Below are positions 32,401-44,092 of a stretch of DNA of 64,000 nucleotides, one piece after another (the stretch's first letter is position 1; every line of letters starts with the position of its first letter). The position numbers were made by a program, and so were the translations under genes. The notes beneath the pieces are model-generated. The model was not told the origin of the DNA, made no database searches, and saw only the letters and a program-made list of their open reading frames with translations. Origin of the DNA: Platerodrilus igneus (Eukaryota > Arthropoda > Insecta > Coleoptera > Lycidae); contig JARFIW010001469.1 in assembly GCA_036346225.1 (NCBI GenBank), forward strand, positions 6,604,001 through 6,668,000, given 5' to 3'.

Positions 32401-33300
32401 CCTTAGTTTATAAGATGACACGGTCCCAACCCAGACCATAAATATTTACAATGACTTCGGCTGTGAAAGTCTCCGACAATATCTTCTCGAGACAGTGTAT
32501 CTATCTGAACTTAACTTTACGAATAGTTGAAATAGATATTAAATAATTTTCTAACCGTATTGCACGTACATCGTATATGCCATTGAGGTCAAAAACATTA
32601 CAATGACGTAGGTGCGCATACTTTAACAAAACAGACTGAACTTGAAATATCTGGACTTAATGAATGTGTAATATAACAGGAATTCAATTTAGTTTATTAT
32701 TGTGAGAATGTCGCCGGCTCTGCTTACCTGAAGCGTCGACGTAAAATTATTCAAATCTAGCTAAATCAGTATTTACTCGAATTCCTAAGCATACGCCAGA
32801 TTCATTAATAGCGAATCCAGCTATTTGTTCCTAGTCTATAAATTTACAATGTTCTTAGCTCTAGTTCTAACTTCAACCTAAATTCGTCCCTAATGTTCTC
32901 CATCGTTCCCTAACTAACTTATTCTAATTTTAATCTTCCTTTCTATAGATAATACGAACAACAGGCAAAACGCCAAACAATAGGAATCAAGTGACAGAAC
33001 AATAAAATATATATGTACAATACAGGTATGAAATGTAATTATATAGATATCTAAATAAAGCATTAAGCATACAACAGTGCATGGAATAGCAAAGAAACAG
33101 CTCTCAAATTATCAGGTGCACTCGCATAAGCATTATGTCTGTTATAATAATAATAAGCATCTATTTTTAACCATTCCTGTATAGAGTATCTAGACTGGTT
33201 AGTAAAATATATACAATTTAAATGAAATACATTTAAGCAAATAAACGGTGATAGTTTCAAAATAAGAGTTCTTCTTTAAAGATGATGGTTGAACATGGTG
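32401..33300. other. Unassigned sequence
   Basis: Possibly continues the Penelope-type end for a short way. No other feature was recognised up to the G/T-rich region at 33300. Confidence 0.4.
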
Positions 33301-34050
33301 TGTGGAGGTCTGCTGTTGTGACTGGTTTTCGGTGAGGCAAGTTCTCCTTTCGTCGTAGTGCCTGGATGCTCGATGTAGAGGAGTAAGCAATGGTGTTGTG
33401 CACTGTGTGGAGTGTGGGATGTGGGGTAGTTTTGTATTGGAGTGTTTATGTGTTTATTGGGGGTTTTGTGTTTAGGATGTAGGTGAGGAATTTGTTTAGT
33501 AGCTCAGGATTGTGCGTGATGAGGTGTGTTATGCTAGGTAGTGGAGTGAAGGGATCTAAGTTTAGTGCGGATTTAAAGTTTGAGCGAGAGGTGGATAGCA
33601 GGGAACATATGTAGATTAGGTGGTAAGGGGTCTTAGGTGTGGAGTTGTCGCAAGGACAATATGGGGATGGGGTGATGTTGAAGGAGTGAAGTTTGGATCG
33701 AAATTTGTCGTGAGAGGTTAGGAATTGTATCGTTTGAGAGCTGGAATGGGATACGTGTTGTGGGATTTCTAGTTGTTCGAGGAACAGGTCGTATGTGTAT
33801 CTGCCAGATGGGGATGTGGACCAGAGTTGTTACCAGTAATGGTTTTACGAGGAACGAATGTGGGTTTTAATGTTGTACTTAGGTAGTGTTCTGTAGTCTT
33901 CAGGAGTTAAGATGGTGTCGTGGAGCTGGATTGGAAGGTTGCGTTTCAGGTATCGGATTTGTAGGGTTGCATTGAGTTGTAATTCTAAGGAAGGTATAAT
34001 GTAGGTTAGCGCGATCACACTAAAACGTGCTGGTTCACAATGAACTGCAA
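33301..34050 (-). pseudogene. LINE (non-LTR) C-terminal fragment with strong strand asymmetry
   Basis: The minus-strand frame from about 34050 to the stop at 33446-33448 reads ...PSLELQLNATLQIRYLKR..., then after an in-frame stop SPSGRYTYDLFLEQLEIPQ, QTIQFLTSHDKFRSKLHSFN, SPYCPCDNSTPKTPYHLIYI. The order 'LT.H..FRS.LH.F.....C.C......T..H.....C' is the region after RNase H in R1/I/Jockey-type LINEs. The rest of the element is absent. The coding strand is almost free of G (the + strand is G/T-rich from about 33300 to 34000), unlike neighbouring sequence. 33301-33445 would be 3' untranslated. Confidence 0.6.
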
Positions 34051-34599
34051 AATTTACTTATTAATACTTATCAATGCTTATGCGAGTACAGCCGCCAAAA
34101 TATTTACAAATACCTCAGATATAAATATCTCCAGGTTCCAAAGATCTGGTCGTCTACCTACACCTAAGTATATCTTACTGCTAACGGGAGATGGGTATGC
34201 ACTGTTAAAGCCCTAGTGGGTGTGCACTAAATATCCTGGAGATCACAACCACTATCACTTTTAAGTTCTGGGCGTATTGCGCGGTTTCACACTAATTTAA
34301 CTTCATAGCTTAATTAATTTATTTGGTTGATTTAAGTTAATTAAGAAATCTGATTTAGTTTTATTATTTATTAGTCCGGTTTAAAGTTTTGATTTAATAC
34401 CTTGTCTTTTCCGCACATTTTAGGAAAGATAGTGACTGATTTAGTGTGGAATTCATCATGCATATGTAGATATTTGGGTTATTTTTGTTTTGTATTTATT
34501 TTTTGTTGTTTTTTTCTTTATTTATTTTTGCAAATTAAGTTATATCGTGCCACAATATAAATTTGCCAAATCTAAACTGCCTCCTACTGAAAATTTTAA
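34051..34599. other. Unassigned sequence
   Basis: No coding region or repeat recognised; T-rich near 34480-34530. Confidence 0.4.
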
Positions 34600-34960
34600 G
34601 CGGAGTTTCCTCCCCCGCCCGTCGGTTTACACCCGATTCTCAGCGTCCAGTTTCGCGACCCTTCCCGCAAACTTCTTCAAAGCATTCCCGAACACCTTCT
34701 GATTAGCCACTCCCTGGACTTCTTGCAAACGCTTCGGCTAATCTAGCCTCCTGACGGCTAGTTTCCTGTTTGCCAACCCTTTGTTAGCCATTTCTGGTGG
34801 ATAGTCAAATAGCATGTGCTCTACGCGTTCTGCACCATCGCAGTGGTCGTTCTAGTTGAATCTGAATCTTCGCAGGTAGATTTTCAGTGCCCCATGGCCT
34901 GTTACTAGCTGCAGCATCTTATGATCGAACTTCAACTCCATTTTATCTCTAACTTATATG
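34600..34960 (-). pseudogene. Second LINE C-terminal fragment
   Basis: The minus-strand frame from about 34925 reads KMLQLVTGHGALKIYLRRFR, DHCDGAERVEHMLFDYPPEM, then LANRKLAVRRLD. 'TGHG.LK.YL.RF' followed by 'C....E.VEH.LF.CP' is the post-RNase H zinc-knuckle region of a LINE ORF2, clearly a different element from the fragment at 33301-34050. One stop interrupts it. GC content is above the surroundings. Confidence 0.6.
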
Positions 34961-35866
34961 CTTGATATAAATTTGTGTCAACCTGCCCGTGGCAGCGTTG
35001 TTTCACCTCCTTTTCCACCGTTGGCTTGATCTTGATATTTAAAATTCCAAAAGTTCAATTACTAATATTATTGTGTTGAAACTGTTAAAATGGGCGTACA
35101 AATAAGAAATATATATAGAATATCACATTTATGTAAACAAATGGATACAGCATCAATATCTACCCACTTTTAATTCTAAATCGCCCTGGTATTGATAGTG
35201 TAATGGGCCGAAAGGGGTACAATGCACGATGGGTCAGCCCAAGTTACTAAGTGCAGTCCGGCACAAAGCTCGGCGCAATGCACATTCCATATACCGGTTG
35301 AGTTAGATAACGTGACCACCGCAAACATTTCCGAAGGAATTAGGAATAGCAAAAATGTTATAAAGAAAATGTTCTTTGCTTATTTAGCCCTATAAAAATG
35401 TCATACGAAAAAAAAATTTGGTCCCCTTTTTTAAGGGGAGAGGTGACTATCGAATTACAAATGGTACCTTAACTTTATATTGATATTAATATCATTGAAA
35501 AGCTTTAATTTTCTACAATTCAATGATGTACACTCATATGGTTTAGTTTGATGACAACTTTTTCAAGATAAATCAATTTCTTTGCAGAACGGTGTTAATC
35601 TAGTACTCCTTGACAAACAGTTTAACCTAAAGTTGATGTAAAACAATTGATGCAATAAATAAAGTTTATGTTAGTAACGTTAATTTAATAATTATAAATG
35701 TATTTATTTTACGAGGATAAGGTAAAAATGTTCGAAATGCAGTGCACGCGACAGCTATGTATCAGGAATTATTTCTTAATAAACCAGTAAAAAGTGTGCA
35801 AAAGTTATCCCCAAACCATATGAGGGCGGTACATCATAGCATTCTAGAAAATTAAAGCTTTCCAAT

Positions 35867-36278
35867 TGTTACGTCATCATCGAACAATTCGGTATTTGTG
35901 ACAATAAATACCATCAGTGCGTTCACCCTACAGTTTAGTGAAACATTTTATACCGACAGTGGAAGTGCTTGAAGACAGGGAGTTGCATTCGAACCCTTGC
36001 AAAAGATGGTCGTGTGAGAGCTTTGAAAGCGACACCGACATCACCCGGACGAGCGCGCTTTCGGTTGTCCGCAAGCTTTTGTGTGTGAACGTTATTGCCC
36101 ACAGCGGCACAGGATAAAAGGTATTTATACCCTTTATTAAGTAGTTTGGTGTAGTTGTAGTTATTACATAACCACCGCTCCACTGCTATCGTTATTGCTT
36201 GCAAAAAGCAATTGGTCCTTCCCTGTAATTAGCATATCTTTATCATATCTATATCATTCATTCATCCCCAATAAGCCA
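35867..36278 (+). repeat. BEL/Pao 5' LTR
   Basis: 412 bp, TGTTACGTCATCATCG to CCCCAATAAGCCA. It differs from the 3' LTR by one visible substitution (GAGCGCGC against GAGCGTGC near 36056) and a 3-bp difference (ATAACCACCGCT against ATAACCGCT). Confidence 0.93.
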
Positions 36279-36380
36279 TTTGATGCTAAAGTATTTATTT
36301 GCAACTAAACGCTTGTTGGTTTAATTACGTCAAATCGCTTATTTAATTTTAAAGACAGTATAAATAATATTTACACATTT

Positions 36381-36407
36381 TAACCCGCTACATGTGGGGC
36401 TTGAACA
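36381..36407 (+). promoter_or_regulatory. Weak primer-site-like sequence in BEL leader
   Basis: CCCGCTACATGTGGGGCTTG followed by AACA resembles the T-arm half of the tRNA-Lys PBS complement (CGTGGGGCTCGAAC), but it lies about 100 bp inside the LTR boundary and the acceptor half is poor. Confidence 0.3.
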
Positions 36408-36482
36408 CAAATTTAAAACTAAAATAATTACTTAAAAGCTCGCTGGTGTGCAAAATGATATTTAATTTAGGACATGCGTATT

Positions 36483-36547
36483 AACATAGGACTAGTTAAT
36501 CCGGATCGAATTAAGGTAATTCGATCCGGATTAACTAGTCCTATGTT
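36483..36547. repeat. Perfect 30-bp inverted repeat (hairpin) at BEL deletion junction
   Basis: 36483-36512 and 36518-36547 are exact reverse complements around a 5-nt loop AAGGT. The 10-mer TTAAGGTAAT is present at 36511 and again at 36551. The hairpin sits just before the coding region resumes in the middle of gag, so it probably marks a template-switch or fold-back event that removed the gag N-terminus. Confidence 0.9.
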
Positions 36548-36559
36548 TAATTAAGGTAA

Positions 36560-39471
36560 TGTGCAGCGTTGGAAACCTTTTCTTCAACCGCACCTGTTTC
36601 CTATTCGACGACTGTCCATACAGCTCACACATCAGTGCCTAAGAAATCCTCAGCGTTTCAATTTAAACCAAAGGTTTCTTCTAATGTAGTTTCACTGGAT
36701 ACACCAAGTAGCTCCAGTGACTCAAAGAATTCATTTTCGCACCATTGTCCTTCTTGCAAGGGCAATTACTTAATTTACAGATGTCAATCGTTTCTAAAGA
36801 AAACTCCGACAGAACGTTTCGACATTGTCAAACGCTTACGCCTTTGTTTAAATTGCTTACGAACAGACCATGCGTCCATGCAATGCAAATCTTATAATTC
36901 CTGTCGTACTTGCGCCAAGCCGCATCATACCTTGCTACATTTTGAACCGCAACCTGCTTCTAGCCGTTCAGCTGAACCGACCGCTACACCTATGCATAAA
37001 AATGCCAATAGGACGCAGTCAGCCTCTCCTATTCCGGCAAATGTTTTGTCTTCACAGACGAATTCAAATCTTGGGGTTACTGTCTTACTCTCCACTGCTG
37101 TTGTGGAAGTTCAAGACCGGTCTGGTAGATACAAACCGATCAGGGTACTCTTAGACCCTGGCTCTCAAGCTAGCTTTATTCGAGACGATTGCGTGAGCAA
37201 ACTTTGGCTTCCACGCATACGTTCTCAAGTTCCGATTTATGGACTTGGGCAGACAACTTCAGCAGTCAATAGGGGTGCCGTCAGCTGCACCATTCGCTCT
37301 ATTTTAGACTCTGAAAAATCTCTAGAAGTCACAGCTTTTGTACTTTCGTCAATATCTGGCAAATTACCTAGCGTTGAAGTTCCTAATAATTGGGAACACT
37401 TATGCGGCCTGCACTTTGCAGACCCTACCTGGAACTCTCCAGGAACCATTGACATGCTCCTCGGAGCAGATGTTTATCCGTTTATCATCAATGGCGGTGT
37501 TATGCGTGGCAAATTTCTTCAGCCTGCCGCCATAAATACAATTTTGGTTGGACTATTCTTGGTCCCACAAAAGCTTGCAGTCTGATACTGTCCAAGCATT
37601 TTTACTTCTGTAGAAGATCCTATCGACCAGACCCTAAGGCGGTTTTGGGAGATAGAAGAGTTCCATCAAGCCTTATACTTCTCCGGAAGAAGAAAAGGCA
37701 GATTTGATTTTGAAAACACGTTTTCTCGTGACCCTAGCGGTCGTTTTATTGTTGCGTTACCGTTCAACGATACTTTGCCCGTTTTTGATCATTCCTTTGA
37801 CATGGCTAAAAAGACTATTTTCGTTGGAGCGCAAATTGCATGCTCAACCGGAGCTACGCGTCCAATACAACAATTTCATGCAGGACTATCTTGATGCGGG
37901 TCATATGGCATTACTCGATTCTCCGCCCGTTGGGAACGATAATGATTTTTTACCCCATCACCCTGTGTTTAAAGAAGAAGGTCATACTTCTAAAATTCGT
38001 GTGGTTTTGACGCCTCTGCAAAGGCTAAAACAACGTGTCACTTAATGACACTCAATTGGCTGGACCTAGTCTCCAAAACGACATTTCGTCAATCTTACTT
38101 AAATTTCGCTCTCATCGTTTCGTTTTTACTTGTGATGTTCGCCAAATGTATTGACAAATTTTGGTTACCGAAGAACATCGAAAGTTTCAATTAATTGTTT
38201 GGCGGTTCTCCGCAGAAGAACCCATTCAGACTTATCAGCTTAATACAGTGACCTATGGTATTAAGTCATCGCCTTATCTAGCATTAAAAACTCTTCAGCA
38301 ATTAGCCATTGACGAAGGCAAAAGGTTTCCGTTAGCCGCTGAGGCTATACGGTCAAATCTATATATTACCGATTTCGTGTCTGGTGGAGATTCTATACAA
38401 TCGGCCCGCGAAATTAAAGATCAACTTATCCGACTTTTACATTTGGCTGGTTTTGAACTTCGAAAATGGAGTTCTAATTCAGTTTCTATTTTGGAAGGCA
38501 TTCCGTCAGATTTTTGCCAATATACTTCACTCGATTTCGATTCTGACGAATCAATAAAAATATTAGGTCTTCAATGGTCACCTACAGAAGATGTTTTCTC
38601 CTTTCGGGTTAAACCATTAAACCCAATATGTACAAAGCGCAACATACTTTCGCAAGTTGCCAGAATATATGATCCATTAGGGTTTTTAGCCCCACTAACA
38701 CTTTTTGCAAAACGCCTAATCCAGCATCTGTGGATGTTAGGTTTAAATTGGGATGACATCCCACCAGCAGACATTTCGTCTCAATGGCAGCAATACCAAG
38801 AAGAGTTGCCGTTATTATCGTCATTAAAGTTACCACGTTGTTTACCCCATTCGGATCCTTTTACTTGTCATTTGCATGGGTTTTGCGATGCTAGCGAGGT
38901 AGGGTATGCAGCGGTAGTGTATTTCCAGTTCATAAATCAAACTACTGGAGAAATAACTGTACAATGTGTAACCGCTAAAACAAAAGTAGCTCCAATTAAG
39001 CGCATTTCAATTCCACGTTTGGAATTATGTGCCGCCGTTTTATTAACCGATTTACTTTCTTTTACCATTCGTTCTTATCAAGGCTTGATTGACATCTCCG
39101 AGGTTTCAGCGTGGAGTGATTCTACGGTCGCTCTCACTTGGATACGTTCTCCACCTTTTCGTTGGAAAACTTTTGTGGCAAACCGTGTTAGCCACATTCA
39201 AGAAAGCATTGCACCTAGCCGATGGTTTTATATTAAATCTTCGCATAATCCGGCTGATCCTGCATCTCGAGGATTAATGCCAAGCGCGGTTATTTCATGT
39301 TCGCTATGGTGGGCGGGGCCTGAATGGCTTCACTACCCTAGTGACTCGTGGCCGCCTCAACCAACATTGTCAACCTCAATTGCTGAGGTAACTACGGAAA
39401 AGAAGATCAAAACTGCACATGGCACATTAAAACGACCTTTGGTCAAACTAGCGCCGCTACCGGTATTTTAA
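36560..39471 (+). pseudogene. BEL/Pao gag-pol remnant (truncated, several frameshifts)
   Basis: It starts without ATG at the hairpin junction. 36569-37585: gag zinc-knuckle region (CPSCKGNYLIYRC; CLNCLRTDHASMQC; CRTCAKPHHTLLH), then an aspartic protease with LLDPGSQASFI, where the usual catalytic D-S/T-G reads DPG. 37586-38045: linker and N-terminal RT in shifting frames. After a stop near 38150, 38161-39471 has the RT palm with the catalytic YxDD box altered (LYITDFVSGGDS), the Pao peptidase A17 region (ILSQVARIYDPLGFLAPLTL), and RNase H (GFCDASEVGYAAVV, IPRLELCAAVLL, AWSDSTVALTW, SSHNPADPASRG). The integrase is absent. It cannot act on its own. Confidence 0.9.
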
Positions 39472-39711
39472 TTTTATTTTTATGTTTAGATGTATATACA
39501 CATTTCTTACATGTATAGTAGTATATTATTTTTACATATTTGCTTATTTACATATATATTTTTATTTTTGCATAGTTGGTAATATCGCTCGCTGTAGTGT
39601 ACCACCCTATCTTTCGTTACCTGTTTTCCTAGCAAGGTCAAATCCCATGTGATTTCCTTCACCCAACCTACTTCCCTCCTTTTCAAAATTCTATGAATTT
39701 GGTGGGCGGTA

Positions 39712-40120
39712 TGTTACGTCATCATCGAACAATTCGGTATTTGTGACAATAAATACCATCAGTGCGTTCACCCTACAGTTTAGTGAAACATTTTATACCG
39801 ACAGTGGAAGTGCTTGAAGACAGGGAGTTGCATTCGAACCCTTGCAAAAGATGGTCGTGTGAGAGCTTTGAAAGCGACACCGACATCACCCGGACGAGCG
39901 TGCTTTCGGTTGTCCGCAAGCTTTTGTGTGTGAACGTTATTGCCCACAGCGGCACAGGATAAAAGGTATTTATACCCTTTATTAAGTAGTTTGGTGTAGT
40001 TGTAGTTATTACATAACCGCTCCACTGCTATCGTTATTGCTTGCAAAAAGCAATTGGTCCTTCCCTGTAATTAGCATATCTTTATCATATCTATATCATT
40101 CATTCATCCCCAATAAGCCA
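39712..40120 (+). repeat. BEL/Pao 3' LTR
   Basis: 409 bp, same ends as the 5' LTR. It is followed by the target duplication CCAAT. Confidence 0.93.
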
Positions 40121-40350
40121 CCAATGATGTCAATATCGATAAAGGGCGTCATTTGAAATTGGAAATTTTTTCCATATAACATTATTATAAGGATTAGTAA
40201 GCTCAGGATATTTTCCTTATAACATTTTTTGTTATTGCTAATACCTTCGAAGATATTTGCGGTGGTCACGTTATCTGACTCGCCCGCTATATTTATTTAC
40301 TGAACTAGTTCTAATTCAAATAAGCTCAGAGGAAAATGCACATTGGGCTT

Positions 40351-41377
40351 TTTCTCAAACTACTAATAGTGTTTTTTAACATGTGAACTGTAATAATTTG
40401 TGACTAGAAAAAGGTATAACAGCCAATGTAACCTTCTTTTATCAAAATTGCCGTTCTGTATGTAACTAGAATTAATAATATTAATTATTATCATTAAGTC
40501 TCCCAAAAGGTAGCTTTGCTAAATTCACATTTTAGCAACAATTTCAAGCCCATAACGGTTATAAAACAATATATAATTTCAATGCAAGTTGCAGTCCTTT
40601 GGCGCATAATACATTCTAATTTAACAAATACATACAATTTTGCTTGCAATATCAGTTGAAATTCATTGATATTTTTTAATAATAAATTAGTCAAGATTAT
40701 ACATTGTGCTAGAAAACACCTAAAAAATTAATTTAAATGTAGCAATCTCATGTCGCATGCATGTACAACACACTCGCAGGCGCAGGCACCATTACGTTAC
40801 TGAACAATAACTTTACACCACACACAACATAAATTACTTCCTTGCAGTATCACTAAATTTCATATTCCATGAAATGTTCTTCACCCTCAGAACTACTAAA
40901 ATCTTAACAGATTCGGCAACGCTACCTACCTGCTGCCAAGAATTACTCATCCCATGTGCAGTAAGTACTTTGGGTTCTCAATACCATTGTACTTGTACAC
41001 AAAAGCGTTGGTTAAATTATAATAAGGTAGGTATTCTTAAGATTTACTTTATATGATGCTAGAAAATATAAAATATTTTGAGAAAATAAAAGAATATGTT
41101 TCAATGCTTGTATGCACACAACGCAAAAATTCTGACTACTGATCTAAAAACTATAACGTTACTATGAATTACATATTCTCGATTTTACAGACAACTAAAG
41201 AAACAATGCAAATCCTATTTTCATCATCAGGAAAAGTAGGGGAAACAATAAATAAATGTCAGTCATCATTGCCAAATGAACCGCTACCTTTTACGTTTCA
41301 TTCTGCCTAAAGATAGGCGCACTCCAATCTTATTTTTTTGCTCATTGTTATTGCCATTGCATGCAATTACACGATCG

Positions 41378-41379
<2 letters not shown>
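40351..41379. other. Unassigned AT-rich sequence
   Basis: No coding region or repeat recognised. Confidence 0.45.
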
Positions 41380-41432
<53 letters not shown>

Positions 41433-41685
41433 AGTTGATATTTTAATTTTTGGGATACTTTTCGTTCGAATGTTTTTATTAAATATTCAATTCATTCATT
41501 CATTCATTCATTGACATGTCAATGTCAAATTTTTCTATTCAAGCTGTCTCTTTGAAAAGGATTTTAAATAAAATCGAAACGTCAGAAACCAGCAAATGAA
41601 TATTTAATAAAAACATTCGAACGAAATGTATCCCAAAAAATTAAAATATCAACTTGTCCATATATTTACGTTCGCTAAAAAAGAA

Positions 41686-41724
<39 letters not shown>
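41380..41724. repeat. (TA)n-flanked inverted repeat with Penelope-like end motif
   Basis: TA arrays at 41380-41428 and 41688-41724 flank arms 41428-41490 and 41605-41668, which are reverse complements with few differences (ACAAGTTGATATTTTAATTT; CGAATGTTTTTATTAAATAT). The loop holds an ATTC repeat (TTCATTCATTCATTCATTCA near 41494), a GACATGTC palindrome at 41512, and a degenerate hammerhead-like hairpin. Confidence 0.75.
41551..41586 (+). ncRNA. Degenerate hammerhead-like motif
   Basis: TTGAAAA in place of CTGANGA, hairpin GATTTT/AAAATC, then a perfect GAAACGTC. Two core positions are altered, so it is probably inactive. It marks a Penelope-type end. Confidence 0.35.
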
Positions 41725-41726
<2 letters not shown>

Positions 41727-43720
41727 ACGTGGAATTATAGGTTAAATAGGTCTAGACAATAAAATTTTATCCACTGTGTATATAGAAAATAGGAACAATT
41801 CATTTACGCGCCAAAGAACCAGTTTAGATAGTGAAGACGGATGGGATGTTAAAATTGCACAAAGGGAAAAAGCTTTAGAATACATAAGACGCAAGGTTAC
41901 GCATAATTATATTGTAATAATTTTAAATCAAGCGCATGGAAGCAGAAATGGAGTTTTCAAGTATAGAAAATCAATAATTTAAACGTATCTTTCCATTTAC
42001 ATAAAAGCAAACGTTCGTTTACAAATCCTAAAAAGGGGAGAAACTCGGAATTGTTATTTTAAATATCAAGTAGCTTTGAAAAAACACCTGTGGTTAAATG
42101 TCAGGTTCATAGAACTGGGTTATACGTCGAGACAAAATTTCTATGAAATTGTTGCAACGGTCGATTTGACAAACTGCTAACAATAACAAGTGCCTTGAAG
42201 ACTGAGTGAAATAAAAGATCTATAATATAAAACAGACAGAGAAGCGTATAAGAAAGCGTTGGTTACAAGTCACGTGTAAAATATACGGGAAATGTGAAGG
42301 CCAACAACAATATCGATTTTCTGTAGTTTGAGAGGGGCTTCTATAAGAGACAATAAATATGGGTAGAACGGAGAAAGATAGCTGATAGGTGGAGCGTTAG
42401 GACGGGGGAAAACTATATTATTAGTTTAAGGCGAAGCAGTTTTGAGAAGTGCGCGTCCGTTAAGGTATTAAATAAATTTCAGTGTAACATTATAATAATC
42501 TCGGAATTTATCAGACGTTACGTTCAAAATTTGTAGAAGTAGATTTTAAAAATAAGCTTCTCAATGGAACTAGGTTCCATGAGGGGTTTTGAAAAGCGTA
42601 TAAATACTCTGACAAAAATATTGAAGCTCTGTTTTCCTTCAGATCTGAGATCGCGCTTAGATCTTCAACATAATTGAAAGTATATGTTCTTGTGTATTAA
42701 TTATTGTGTATTCGGTAAAGTAGCATACAACATCCTGTTTAAATTATGTAAAGCTGTAGTAACGTACCGGCAAAGTAGTAAAAGTGATATTGCACGAGTG
42801 GGTGCTAAGGTCTAGACAAAAGGTGCCGTTACTACAACGACTCTATTGAATGAAGGGATGGTACTTGCGTAAGCGAATCCTAAAGCTTAATTAGTAAGCA
42901 TGAAGTGTATTTGGTATGGAATGTTAAGTTTGGACAAGGCAAATAGCTGGGTAGAAGATTAGAGGGGGTGGCAGAGATTTGGATAGTGGGGATCAGTTGG
43001 ACCCAGGCATAATCGAAGTATATGGACACAACGACGAGGGTTTCTGGTACCCATCTTCAGAGGTGATGAGGGACGAAGCCTACTCCAGGTGAAGAAACTT
43101 AATTTCCTGTTTTTTGTATAAACATTTGTGTTGATATTTTTGTGTTTGAGTGTTTTGACTTATTGGAGGTGTATTTATTACCATAAAAACTCGTTTAAAG
43201 GGGTATATTGTTACGTATTTTTTTTCCTAGTTACACTTCGTTCTTTAACATAAAATAAAACAGCAATAATATAAAATATTTAATTTATAAATTTCCGTTC
43301 AGTAAAAATTAATACATAAAATTAATAATAGCATATAGACTCCTTTACCTTTATGGTTTAAGATTCGTTAGTAAGCTTTGTCGAGTTGTCAATTTGTTCA
43401 CTTCATTATCAGCGTTCGAACGGGTAAGCTACTCTGCAGGATAGTGAAGTCAAGATGGTCGTGTCTAAACACGTGGCCGGTAACACGGTCCGAAAAAGAT
43501 AGATAATTGATTGAATCTTCGTATCTGGAGGTTGAACCTAGCAGCTGTAGCGTGAGGATATTTTTGTATGTTTTGTTGCATTATTTGAGTGGTCATTTCA
43601 TTTGACTGTGTTTGTGAGAAAGGAAGGTGCTTAGGATGGTAGGAATTCAAGAAGAAGCCGATTGCTGAGCTAGCCAGGGTGAGCAGAAATTAGGAGGCGT
43701 TTATTAAATTTTTTTTGAAA
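41725..43720 (+). repeat. L unit C (LTR-like, 3'-truncated)
   Basis: It begins after (TA)n with TTTACGCGCC near 41806, comparable to GTGTACGCGC near 6084 in B. It has a TATA box at 42599, a CCAG/GTGAAG donor-like site at 43089 (B: CCAG/GTAACT) and GCTGAGCTAGCCAGGG at 43664-43679, the same 16 bases as in B and D. It then ends in a TA-rich microsatellite before reaching the primer-site-like sequence. It is more diverged from B than D is. Confidence 0.5.
42599..42605 (+). promoter_or_regulatory. TATA box of L unit C
   Basis: TATAAAT followed by ACTC, in the position of the boxes at 6919 and 46551. Confidence 0.55.
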
Positions 43721-43723
43721 ATA

Positions 43724-43782
<59 letters not shown>

Positions 43783-43843
43783 ATATAGTATATGTATATT
43801 ATATGTATATGTATATGTATATATATATTATATGATATATATA

Positions 43844-43883
<40 letters not shown>

Positions 43884-43905
43884 TATATGTATATGTATAT
43901 GTATA

Positions 43906-43967
<62 letters not shown>

Positions 43968-44028
43968 CATGTACATGTACATGTACATGTACATGTACAT
44001 GTACATGTACATGTACATGTACATGTAC

Positions 44029-44065
<37 letters not shown>

Positions 44066-44092
44066 AATATATATGTATATATATATATTGTT
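43721..44092. repeat. Compound microsatellite: (TATATG)n, (TA)n, (ATGTAC)n
   Basis: About 370 bp of low complexity. TATATG hexamers flank a block from about 43965 to 44031 of ATGTAC hexamers (about 11 copies). ATGTAC repeats contain the self-complementary GTAC and can fold on themselves. The block probably arose by a single A-to-C change spreading through the TATATG array. Confidence 0.95.

Larger units (their letters stand above)
35867..40120 (+). mobile_element. BEL/Pao LTR retrotransposon, internally deleted, recent insertion
   Basis: Two LTRs of 412 and 409 bp (TG...CA) enclose 3,433 bp. The 5-bp duplication CCAAT stands at 35862-35866 and 40121-40125. A 5-bp duplication and the order protease-RT-RNase H with a Pao-type peptidase A17 region are BEL/Pao features. 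Full elements are longer: most of gag and all of the integrase are missing, and no env-like gene is present. Nearly identical LTRs indicate a young insertion, yet the pol frame is broken. The likely explanation is that a defective copy was mobilised by proteins from another element. Confidence 0.9.
35215..40350. mobile_element. Inverted-repeat element split by a BEL/Pao insertion
   Basis: The left arm (about 35270-35590) contains GATAACGTGACCACCGCAAA at 35310, 'AAAAATGTTATAA' and AAAGCTTTAATTTTCTA at 35500. The right arm holds the same blocks in reverse order and complement: TAGAAAATTAAAGCTTT (35845), then, after the BEL element, 'TTATAACATTTTTTGTTATT' and TTTGCGGTGGTCACGTTATC (40257). With the BEL element and one target copy removed, the two parts of the right arm join to match the left arm. 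Arms are about 300 bp with visible divergence. No coding sequence was seen in the loop (35591-35790). The superfamily is unknown. Confidence 0.65.

Noticed and set aside
35917..40046. Short frames in both BEL LTRs on both strands
   Set aside because: They duplicate because the LTRs are identical; no LTR-encoded protein is known for BEL/Pao and they overlap regulatory sequence.
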